Shown piece after piece: positions 1 to 5,972 of a stretch of 7,390 nt of DNA. The notes under the pieces were generated by a model, which saw only the letters and a list, made by a program, of their open reading frames with translations, did not search any database and was not told the origin of the DNA. Source of the stretch: Eubacterium sp. (GTDB lineage Bacteria > Bacillota > Clostridia > Oscillospirales > Acutalibacteraceae); assembly GCA_029054965.1 (NCBI GenBank), contig JAIDEF010000374.1, positions 1-7,390 of the forward strand, written 5' to 3'. Position 1 is the first letter of the stretch; the number at the start of each line of letters is the position of its first letter. Position numbers and translations under genes: made by a program.

Positions 1-63
1 ATATTCCTGATATGCTTCATCTTTACTATTTTCATTTTTGTTAATATTTTCATCCGATTTCAT
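1..63 (-). CDS. Partial CDS (5' end only), unknown product
   Basis: An open reading frame begins at the ATG complementary to 61-63 and stays open to the window edge, giving 21 residues that start MKSDENINKNENSKDE. A Shine-Dalgarno-like AGGTG lies 5 nt upstream (about 69-73). The visible segment is very hydrophilic and Asn/Glu/Lys/Asp-rich. It has no signal peptide in these residues, so it looks like a cytoplasmic or disordered N-terminal tail. The gene lies just downstream of the terminator at 82-113, and I see no convincing promoter between that terminator and the ATG. It may depend on read-through from the surface-protein gene. Function cannot be told from this fragment. The start is supported only by the ribosome binding site and the open frame. 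Confidence 0.5.
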   Translation of the reverse strand, partial: MKSDENINKNENSKDEAYQEY

Positions 64-81
64 AAAATCACCTGATACACT

Positions 82-113
82 AAAAAGACCTGTTTACCAT
101 AAAGGCAAACAGG
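82..113 (-). terminator. Rho-independent terminator downstream of the sorted surface protein gene
   Basis: The arms 89-98 and 104-113 pair (CCTGTTT/AAACAGG plus CC/GG, with one A-C mismatch) around a 5-nt loop. On the minus strand the stem is followed at once by TCTTTTTA (88-81), a good U-tract. It lies 19 nt after the stop codon of the 132-674 gene. On the plus strand the stem is followed by CTTTATTTT, so it could also terminate weakly in that direction. No plus-strand gene is visible there. Confidence 0.85.
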
Positions 114-131
114 CTTTATTTTAATTATTAA

Positions 132-674
132 TTATTCAGCATCTCTTTTTTTAGTAGCTGAAAGAACTGCAATACCTGCACCTGCAACAGCAATGCTGCC
201 GGCAATTACTGTTGTAGCAATACCGGTTCCTGGTGACTTTGAAGAATCATTTTTCTTTGTTGGACCAGCTGTAGTTGTTGTATCGAACTTAACCTTAACG
301 TCTACAATTACTTTACCGTTGTCAAAATCTTTTTTAGCATCATCATTCATAAGTGTGATGGTGTAAGTGCCGTCAGGATTTTCAACTGCTGTAAAGTCAG
401 TGCCTTCAACATAACCGAGTTCTGTAAGGTTGTTTGTCCAGCCCTCAACAGTACCTTCACCTGTGTATTCAAAAGTAATTTTGTTTGAATCGTTTTTGTC
501 AGGTGTATAGTTAACATCAGTGGTATTTATAGCACCGTTAAGTGTTGTTGGAGGACCCTTCTGTGTAGCTGTTGTAGCTGTTGGACTTGGAGCTGCCATT
601 GCCGGAATAACTGATACTGCAAAAACAGAAACAGCCATTACTGCAGCAAGCATTACTGATAAAAACTTTTTCAT
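132..674 (-). CDS. Small secreted protein with C-terminal SPGTG sortase-type sorting signal
   Basis: The 180-residue product has a classic N-terminal signal peptide (MKK then a hydrophobic stretch to about residue 24, likely cut after AMA near residue 27/28). A Pro/Thr-rich linker (about 29-43) follows, then a polar domain predicted beta-rich (about 45-131) that I do not recognise, then a second Thr/Lys/Ser linker (132-146). The C-terminus is tripartite: S147-P-G-T-G151, a hydrophobic Ala/Val/Ile stretch (152-172) and a basic tail KKRDAE. SPxTG resembles the (S/P)PxTG motif used by class B sortase of Clostridioides difficile, so sortase anchoring to the cell wall is inferred. The start at 674 is chosen because GAGGTG lies 7 nt upstream; an in-frame TTG at 689 overlaps that site and would spoil the signal peptide. 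It appears monocistronic, with its own promoter at 726-754 and a terminator at 82-113. The ligand or role is unknown. Confidence 0.85.
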   Translation of the reverse strand: MKKFLSVMLAAVMAVSVFAVSVIPAMAAPSPTATTATQKGPPTTLNGAINTTDVNYTPDKNDSNKITFEYTGEGTVEGWTNNLTELGYVEGTDFTAVENPDGTYTITLMNDDAKKDFDNGKVIVDVKVKFDTTTTAGPTKKNDSSKSPGTGIATTVIAGSIAVAGAGIAVLSATKKRDAE

Positions 675-680
675 AAAATA

Positions 681-688
681 ACACCTCA
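681..688 (-). promoter_or_regulatory. Ribosome binding site that fixes the surface protein start at 674
   Basis: On the minus strand GAGGTG (688-683) stands 7 nt before the ATG at 674-672. The alternative TTG start at 689 overlaps this Shine-Dalgarno element, so it is very unlikely to be used. Confidence 0.8.
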
Positions 689-725
689 AAATATAATTTT
701 AGTATTTAACATCTAAGATAGCTAA

Positions 726-754
726 ATTATATCACTTATAATCATATTTGTAAA
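726..754 (-). promoter_or_regulatory. Sigma-A promoter of the surface protein gene
   Basis: On the minus strand TTTACA (754-749, 5 of 6 to the -35 consensus) is separated by 17 bp from a perfect TATAAT (731-726). A TG one base upstream of the -10 makes it an extended -10. Transcription should start near 719, giving a leader of about 45 nt. The upstream DNA is A/T-rich and carries the tandem repeat at 785-808. Confidence 0.85.
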
Positions 755-784
755 GCCCTTTTTGACGATATTTTTAATTAAATT

Positions 785-808
785 TTGACATACTATTTGA
801 CATACTAT
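785..808. repeat. Perfect 12-bp tandem direct repeat (two copies)
   Basis: TTGACATACTAT occurs twice head-to-tail, at 785-796 and 797-808. A weaker third copy starting TTGACGATA lies at 762-770. Relative to the predicted start near 719 these sites fall at roughly -43, -66 and -78, a position usual for activator boxes. No protein can be assigned to them from this window. Confidence 0.75.
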
Positions 809-821
809 AAGGTGTATTTAA

Positions 822-846
822 GAAAAAAAGCACACCATAAATATGC
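822..846 (-). terminator. Weak rho-independent terminator of the MarR-ABC operon
   Basis: On the minus strand GCATA (846-842) pairs with TGTGC (834-830) through 5 bp including one G-U, around a 7-nt loop. A run of seven T (829-823) follows directly. It lies about 28 nt after the stop codon of the last ABC gene. The stem is short, so termination may be leaky. The only other stem seen here, GAATTA/TAATTC (847-867), is A/T-rich and further from the U-tract. Confidence 0.5.
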
Positions 847-873
847 GAATTACTTGTATAATAATTCACTTTA

Positions 874-2727
874 TCAGCTTAATTTTGCCTTTCCCGTACA
901 CAGTTCATAATACCTGCCTTTTATTTCAAGCAGGTCACTATGACTGCCTCGTTCAATTATTTCACCGTTTTCAAGCACCATAATTGCATCTGAATTTCTG
1001 ACTGTTGAAAGCCTGTGAGCAATTACAAATACAGTTCTGCCAATCATCAATCTGTCCATACCATGCTCAATATGCATCTCTGTTCTTGTGTCAATTGAGC
1101 TCGTGGCCTCATCAAGAATCATAACAGGCGGGTCTGCAACTGCAGCTCTTGCAATTGCGAGTAGCTGACGCTGTCCCTGTGAAAGATTGCCGCCGTCACC
1201 TGTTATAACTGTATTGTAGCCGTCAGGCAGACGTCTGATAAATGAATGTGCAGATGCAAGCTTTGCAGCGTCAATGCATTCCTCATCAGTGGCTTCAAGC
1301 CTTCCGTAGCGGATGTTATCCATAATTGTGCCTGTAAACATATGCGTATCCTGAAGAACGATTGCAAGGCTTCTTCTCAAATCATCCTTTTTTATGCGTT
1401 TGATATCAATACCATCATATGTTATTGTTCCATCCTGGATATCATAAAAACGGTTAATCAGATTTGTTATAGTAGTTTTTCCTGCGCCTGTCGAGCCGAC
1501 AAATGCAATTTTCTGACCCGGATTTGCATACAGATTAATGTCTTTAAGCACCTGCTTTTCAGGAACGTAACCGAAATCAACATTTTCAAAAACAACCTTG
1601 CCCTCGACAGGTATTTTTTTGTCCCCATCAATCCAAAACCATTTTTTGCCGTCAGAAGCTTTTTCTGCTGAAAGTGTTACAGTACCATCATCAGTTTCTC
1701 TGTCAATATCCATTATTTTGAATACTCTTTCAGCACCTGCAAGGGCGGAAAACACAGTATTCATCTGGTTTGCAATCTGATTTATCGGCTGGGTGAATTG
1801 CTTTGAATAGCTGAGGAATGTAAAGAACGTACCGATACTGAGCCTGCCTGTTAATGCTAAAACACCGCCTACAAGCGCAACCGATGCATAGCTTGCATTG
1901 TTTATACCTGTAGAGCACGGTCCCATAATTCCCGAGAAAAAGTTTGCATTAGTAGCAGCCTTTCGGAACTCCTCATTGGTCTTGCCAAATTCCGCATTTG
2001 ACTGTTCTTCGTGATTGAACACCTTAATAACCTTGAGTCCCTCGATATTTTCTTCAATATTACCATTCATAACACCCAGATTTTCCTGCTGCAGTCTGAA
2101 GTATTTTCTTGACTGTTTTCCTATTTTAGTAACAGCCAAAAGCATTATCACAAGGAATACCAATGCAATTGCGAACATTGCAGGACTGAGTGTAATCATA
2201 ACTGCCACGATACCAACAAAGGTGAAGGCAGAGCTGACAAGCTGAACCATCGACTGCTCAAGCATCATCTGAATATTATCAACATCATTTGTAAAGCTGC
2301 TCATTATTTCGCCATGAGTGCGTGAGTCAAAATAGCTCAGCGGCAGGGTCTGCATATGGTCAAACAAATCTTTTCTTATAAGATTTGTTGTCGAATATGC
2401 AATTTTAACCATAATTTTACTTTGAACAAAGGAGAATATTGCTGCACCTACATAAAGTGCGGATAGCTGTGCAAGATTTGTAATAAGAATTCTTTTTCCG
2501 TCAGTGTCAAAGGTTGCATTCTTAATTGATTCTGCAACACCGTCAAGTATAGGCTTAAGGCAGTATGATGCACCGATAGAGCAAGCTGTGCTCAGAACAA
2601 GCATAACAAATACAACTAACAGAAGCATTTTACTTTTGCCCATATACTGCAGTATTCTTCCAAAGGTTTTTTTAGCATTTTTCGGTTTTTTAAAATCAGT
2701 ATTACCGTGTGGTCCCATTGGCGGCAT
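874..2727 (-). CDS. Heterodimeric ABC exporter subunit B (catalytically competent NBD)
   Basis: This 617-residue half-transporter fuses a six-helix type I exporter membrane domain (helices near 32-54, 84-104, 157-178, 182-200, 268-290 and 298-320) to an ATPase domain. Walker A is GSTGAGKT (411-418), the Q-loop Gln is 459, the signature is LSQGQ (515-519), Walker B ends in D539 with catalytic E540, and the H-loop His is 571. The signature differs from LSGGQ while Glu and His are kept, the pattern of the TM288-type partner in heterodimeric exporters. A basic, Gly/Pro-containing N-terminal extension and a linker of about 40 residues with a WFW patch (340-380) are also present. It starts in a TAATG overlap with the upstream subunit, with AGGGGGTG about 10 nt before the ATG. 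It is the last gene of the operon. Role: ATP-driven export, probably of drugs, lipids or peptides; the substrate cannot be told. Confidence 0.95.
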   Translation of the reverse strand: MPPMGPHGNTDFKKPKNAKKTFGRILQYMGKSKMLLLVVFVMLVLSTACSIGASYCLKPILDGVAESIKNATFDTDGKRILITNLAQLSALYVGAAIFSFVQSKIMVKIAYSTTNLIRKDLFDHMQTLPLSYFDSRTHGEIMSSFTNDVDNIQMMLEQSMVQLVSSAFTFVGIVAVMITLSPAMFAIALVFLVIMLLAVTKIGKQSRKYFRLQQENLGVMNGNIEENIEGLKVIKVFNHEEQSNAEFGKTNEEFRKAATNANFFSGIMGPCSTGINNASYASVALVGGVLALTGRLSIGTFFTFLSYSKQFTQPINQIANQMNTVFSALAGAERVFKIMDIDRETDDGTVTLSAEKASDGKKWFWIDGDKKIPVEGKVVFENVDFGYVPEKQVLKDINLYANPGQKIAFVGSTGAGKTTITNLINRFYDIQDGTITYDGIDIKRIKKDDLRRSLAIVLQDTHMFTGTIMDNIRYGRLEATDEECIDAAKLASAHSFIRRLPDGYNTVITGDGGNLSQGQRQLLAIARAAVADPPVMILDEATSSIDTRTEMHIEHGMDRLMIGRTVFVIAHRLSTVRNSDAIMVLENGEIIERGSHSDLLEIKGRYYELCTGKAKLS

Positions 2728-4478
2728 TATTCAAGCACCCCCTTTTGCTGTGTGGTATAAATTTCCTGATATATTTCACTGCTCTCCAGCAGCTCATCGT
2801 GTGTGCCGATTGCTTTTACTTCACCGTCATCAACGACAAGAATTTTGTCTGCATTCATAACAGAAGAAATACGCTGAGCAATTATAAATACTGTTGTACC
2901 TGCATGCTCGGTATAAAAGCTTTCTCTGATTTTTGCCTCAGTTGCTGTATCAACAGCACTTGTGGAGTCATCAAGAATAAGGATTTTAGGATTTTTAATC
3001 ATTGCCCTTGCAATACAAAGTCTTTGCTTCTGACCGCCAGACAGATTCAGACCGCCCTGTGCAAGATTCGTATCGTATCCGTCAGGCTGCGCCATGATAA
3101 AGTCGTGTGCCTGTGCAGCCTTGCATGCTGCAATAATTTCCTCATCTGTTGCATTCTTATTGCCCCAGCGGATATTATCCTTGATTGTTCCGGTGAACAA
3201 TACATTTTTCTGCAAAACAACACCAATCATATCACGAAGTGCTGTTAAATCATAATTTTTAACATCTACACCGTCAATTAAAACCTGACCTTCAGTTGCA
3301 TCATAAAGTCTTGGTATAAGATTCACCATACTTGATTTACCGCAGCCTGTTCCGCCTACAATACCGACAATTTCACCTGCATTCACCTTAAAGTTTATAT
3401 TATCAAGTATGTTGTCGCCTGACGAATCAGTTGAGTATTTGAAAGATACATTTTTAAATTCAACATTACCCTTCACAGAAGATGCATCAGGAATATAAGC
3501 GTTTTCAGGATTGGTAATATCAATATCGGTATCAAGCACCTCAACCACACGGTCACCGCAGGCTTTACCTCTTGCAAGCATTAATAGCATCATTGAAACC
3601 ATCATAAGATTCATTAAAATCTGTGCAATATATGATGCAAACACCGATACCTGCTCAACCTGCATAATTCCGTTAACGGCATCAAGGCTTCCTTTATAGT
3701 ATACAAAAACAATCACTGCATTAAACAGAAGCATCATAACAGGCATAACGATTACAATCAATCCCGATGCCTTTGCGCCCTGATTTGCAAGCTCGTCGGA
3801 TACCTTATGGAATTTCTTTTTTTCATGTTTCTCACGAACAAAGGCTTTAACCACTCTTATTCCGATTAAATTTTCCTGTACTACTCGGTTAACGCTGTCA
3901 ACACGCTTCTGCATTTTTTGAAACATAGGGAAACCGAATTTTAAAACAACCGCTATAATAACAGCAAAAATTGGCAGCAGCAGCAAAAGAGTAGCAGACA
4001 TTTTGGGATTTATTCTTGCAGCGAACACTGCCGATACGACCAGTAAAGCAGGCACCCTTACAAGAATACGAAGCGACATCATAACAACATTCTGGAGCGT
4101 TGTTACATCGTTTGTCATTCTTGTTGTCAATGATGCCGTCGAAAATTCATCAATATTCTTAAATGAAAAACGGCTGATTTTTTTGAACATATCCGATCTT
4201 AGTCTGTATGCAAATTTCTGGCTGGCTATTGCAGAGGTTTTCATTGTTGCAAGACCTCCGCAAAGACCGATTACTGCAAGCAGCAGCATAAACATTCCGT
4301 ATTGGAACACCTTAGCCTTTGTTGCATTTATATCGGCTGCAGTGTCAACCATATGATAAATATTACTGGCGAGGGAAGGCATAGCCAACTCGCAAATTGC
4401 TTCAATAATCATTCCTGAGGCACTTATAATTGCAAGTCCCCACAGACCCTTCATATATTTGGCGAGTTTTTTTATCAT
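2727..4478 (-). CDS. Heterodimeric ABC exporter subunit A (degenerate NBD)
   Basis: The 583-residue half-transporter has six predicted membrane helices (near 13-37, 60-80, 131-154, 160-180, 239-261 and 278-301) followed by an ATPase domain. Walker A is GGTGCGKS (375-382), the Q-loop Gln is 423, the signature is a canonical LSGGQ (479-483), and the D-loop is SAVD (507-510). Two catalytic residues are changed: the Glu after Walker B is Asp (D504 in ILILDDSTS) and the H-loop His is Gln (Q535 in IIAQR). This is the expected degenerate subunit of a TM287/TM288- or BmrC/BmrD-like pair, so it is not evidence of decay. Its LSGGQ would complete the competent site of subunit B. It is joined to the MarR gene upstream and to subunit B downstream by 1-nt TAATG overlaps, which suggests translational coupling and equal dosage. 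AGGAG lies about 9 nt before its ATG. Confidence 0.95.
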   Translation of the reverse strand: MIKKLAKYMKGLWGLAIISASGMIIEAICELAMPSLASNIYHMVDTAADINATKAKVFQYGMFMLLLAVIGLCGGLATMKTSAIASQKFAYRLRSDMFKKISRFSFKNIDEFSTASLTTRMTNDVTTLQNVVMMSLRILVRVPALLVVSAVFAARINPKMSATLLLLLPIFAVIIAVVLKFGFPMFQKMQKRVDSVNRVVQENLIGIRVVKAFVREKHEKKKFHKVSDELANQGAKASGLIVIVMPVMMLLFNAVIVFVYYKGSLDAVNGIMQVEQVSVFASYIAQILMNLMMVSMMLLMLARGKACGDRVVEVLDTDIDITNPENAYIPDASSVKGNVEFKNVSFKYSTDSSGDNILDNINFKVNAGEIVGIVGGTGCGKSSMVNLIPRLYDATEGQVLIDGVDVKNYDLTALRDMIGVVLQKNVLFTGTIKDNIRWGNKNATDEEIIAACKAAQAHDFIMAQPDGYDTNLAQGGLNLSGGQKQRLCIARAMIKNPKILILDDSTSAVDTATEAKIRESFYTEHAGTTVFIIAQRISSVMNADKILVVDDGEVKAIGTHDELLESSEIYQEIYTTQQKGVLE

Positions 4479-4936
4479 TAATCCTCACTCCTTTCAAGTA
4501 TGTTACAAATTGATTTGTCAAGCATATCGCTGAGCATTTCCATTTCACTATGCGTGAAGCTTCTGCTCAGTTCCTTTTCAAGCTCATCCATTCTTTTTCT
4601 GATATTATCAGGTGCTATTTTAGCTTTTTCTGTCGGATAAAGACGTGTAATACGAGCATCATTTTCATCCTGCCTTTTCACAATAAAGCCCGCTTTTTCC
4701 ATTCTTTTAACAGATACACTTGCAGTTGCAGCGGAAACCTCAAGCTTTTCGGCAAGCTTGCTTAATGTGATTCCCTCATTTTCCACCAGCAGAAAAATTA
4801 TATCCTGCTGACCCGAAAACAACCCTTGCTCAGCCGCTGCCTCATTGAATTTCTGACGCATAAGCCTTGAAAGGCACATTATTCTCGGCCCGATCATTCC
4901 TCTTGGCGGCGGTACATTATGCTTTTTAAATCCCAT
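4478..4936 (-). CDS. MarR-family transcriptional regulator of the ABC exporter operon
   Basis: The 152-residue product has the size and plan of MarR proteins. An N-terminal helix is followed by a winged helix-turn-helix (about 43-100), with LAEKLEVSAATASVSVKRME (61-80) covering the helix-turn-helix and recognition helix. The wing includes DENDARITRLYPTEKA (90-105), close to the family's D-x-R-D-x-R pattern. A C-terminal helix (about 110-148) would dimerise. AGAGGA stands 8 nt before the ATG. It is the first gene of the operon and overlaps ABC subunit A by TAATG. A perfect inverted repeat at 4960-4985 covers its predicted transcription start, so it most likely represses itself and the exporter genes until an inducer binds. 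The inducer is unknown. Activation rather than repression is possible but less likely given the operator position. Confidence 0.93.
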   Translation of the reverse strand: MGFKKHNVPPPRGMIGPRIMCLSRLMRQKFNEAAAEQGLFSGQQDIIFLLVENEGITLSKLAEKLEVSAATASVSVKRMEKAGFIVKRQDENDARITRLYPTEKAKIAPDNIRKRMDELEKELSRSFTHSEMEMLSDMLDKSICNILERSED

Positions 4937-4959
4937 AAATTCAATCCTCTGCGATTAAT

Positions 4960-4985
4960 TTAGCCGACTAACTTTAGTCGGCTAA
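4960..4985. promoter_or_regulatory. Perfect inverted-repeat operator, probable MarR-family binding site
   Basis: TTAGCCGACTAA (4960-4971) and its exact reverse complement TTAGTCGGCTAA (4974-4985) are separated by CT, a 26-bp inverted repeat with no mismatch in the arms. Each arm is itself nearly palindromic (TTAG-YCGR-CTAA, 10 of 12 positions self-complementary). The repeat begins 3 bp downstream of the -10 box of the MarR promoter and spans about -3 to +23, so a bound repressor would block RNA polymerase. Confidence 0.88.
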
Positions 4986-4988
4986 GGT

Positions 4989-5016
4989 ATTATAACATTT
5001 AATTATAAAATGTCAA
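4989..5016 (-). promoter_or_regulatory. Consensus sigma-A promoter of the MarR-ABC operon
   Basis: On the minus strand a perfect TTGACA (5016-5011) is followed after 16 bp by a perfect TATAAT (4994-4989). The predicted start is near 4982, inside the inverted-repeat operator. An intrinsically strong promoter under tight repression is the usual arrangement for MarR-controlled efflux operons. Confidence 0.9.
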
Positions 5017-5024
5017 GATAAAGG

Positions 5025-5053
5025 TTGTAAACTATTTATGAATGTGTTAAAAT
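5025..5053 (+). promoter_or_regulatory. Sigma-A promoter of rsmA and the MATE gene
   Basis: TTGTAA (5025-5030) and TAAAAT (5048-5053) are 17 bp apart, and a TG one base upstream of the -10 (5045-5046) makes an extended -10. The predicted start is near 5060, which leaves a leader of about 41 nt before the ATG at 5101. Its -35 lies 8 bp from the -35 of the divergent MarR promoter. Confidence 0.7.
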
Positions 5054-5100
5054 ATTCAAATGCCAAACAGGCTTTTAATATATTAAATAGGTATATGACT

Positions 5101-5949
5101 ATGAATTTATATGATATTAACACTATAAAAAGAATATTAATGAAACACGGCTTTACCTTTTCAAAGGCACTTGGTCAGAATTTTTTAATCAATCCCGACG
5201 TTTGTCCCGCCATGGCAGATGCCCTGTGTACAGATGGTAAAATCGGAGTTATTGAAATCGGACCGGGCCTTGGTGTGTTGACAAAGGAGCTTTGCCGTGT
5301 TGCCTATAAAGTAGCAAGCATTGAGCTTGACAAAAGGCTACTGCCTGTGCTTGGAGAAACTCTGGCAGACTGCAGTAATCTTGAAATTATAAATGCAGAT
5401 GTTATGGAGCTTGATTTAAAACAGCTTATCAGTGAAAAATTCAGTGACTGCGACTCAGTTAAAGTATGTGCAAATCTGCCTTACTATATTACATCGCCTA
5501 TAATTATGATGCTGCTTGAAAGCGAGCTTCCTGTTGATGAAATCGTTGTTATGGTTCAGAAGGAGGCCGGCGAAAGACTTTGTGCAGAGGTTGGCACAAG
5601 AGGGGCCGGAGCAGTTACCGTTGCAGTGAATTATTATGCTGAAAGTGAAATTCTTTTTGACATTATGCGTGACAGCTTTGTACCAAGCCCTAAAGTAGAC
5701 AGTGTTGTTATCAGGCTTAAAGTCAGAAGTCATCAGCCTTTTGATATTAAAGATAAAAGGAAATTTTTCACCACAGTAAGATGTGCCTTTTCGCAAAGGC
5801 GCAAAACCGCTCTTAACAGCATTTCAAATACAATGGGCGTTGCAAAATCAGATGCAGCTGCTGTTTTTGACAGCCTTGGTATTGAACAGAACATCAGAGC
5901 AGAAAAACTGCGTATGGAGGATTTTGTGAAAATTTCCGAATTGATTTAG
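5101..5949 (+). CDS. rsmA: 16S rRNA (adenine1518-N6/adenine1519-N6)-dimethyltransferase RsmA (KsgA)
   Basis: RsmA uses S-adenosylmethionine to dimethylate two adjacent adenines in the 3' terminal helix of 16S rRNA late in small-subunit assembly. The 282-residue product has the family motifs in order: QNFL (26-29), the SAM loop IEIGPGLGVLT (51-61), IELDK (74-78), NADV (98-101), catalytic NLPYY (125-129), VPSPKVDS (194-201) and FSQRRKTA (230-237). The length matches usual RsmA. The start at 5101 gives the family-typical MNLYDINTIK N-terminus and has AGGT 8 nt upstream. An in-frame ATG at 5038 would add 21 atypical residues and lies upstream of the predicted transcription start near 5060, so it is rejected. 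The gene is divergent from the MarR operon and leads a likely two-gene unit with the MATE pump. Loss of this enzyme is known to give kasugamycin resistance. Confidence 0.96.
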   Translation: MNLYDINTIKRILMKHGFTFSKALGQNFLINPDVCPAMADALCTDGKIGVIEIGPGLGVLTKELCRVAYKVASIELDKRLLPVLGETLADCSNLEIINADVMELDLKQLISEKFSDCDSVKVCANLPYYITSPIIMMLLESELPVDEIVVMVQKEAGERLCAEVGTRGAGAVTVAVNYYAESEILFDIMRDSFVPSPKVDSVVIRLKVRSHQPFDIKDKRKFFTTVRCAFSQRRKTALNSISNTMGVAKSDAAAVFDSLGIEQNIRAEKLRMEDFVKISELI

Positions 5950-5972
5950 ATGATATGAGGTGATAGTTAATT

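Noticed and set aside
711..719. Short palindrome ATCTAAGAT near the surface-protein transcription start
   Set aside because: A 4-bp arm in A/T-rich DNA is expected by chance and nothing else supports it.
785..825. TTGACA in the tandem repeat as a plus-strand -35 box
   Set aside because: No -10-like hexamer stands 16-18 bp downstream of either copy, and there is no plus-strand gene before 5101.
1246..3699. Several plus-strand open frames of 60-179 codons opposite the ABC genes
   Set aside because: They are antisense to strongly conserved ABC coding sequence, lack convincing ribosome binding sites and encode Cys/Ile/Ser-rich sequence typical of shadow frames.
2727..4478. Loss of catalytic Glu and His in ABC subunit A as pseudogene decay
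   Set aside because: The frame is intact, and the same changes are the regular pattern in the degenerate subunit of heterodimeric exporters, matched by the LSQGQ change in the partner.
4960..4985. Inverted repeat as a direct operator for rsmA
   Set aside because: Its edge lies about 40 bp upstream of the rsmA -35 box, so direct occlusion is unlikely. Only indirect effects were kept as a hypothesis.
5064..5085. Small hairpin (GCC-aaaca-GGC then TTTTAATA) in the rsmA leader as an attenuator
   Set aside because: The core stem has only 3 G-C pairs, extended by a mismatch and A-T pairs. It is too weak to call a terminator.
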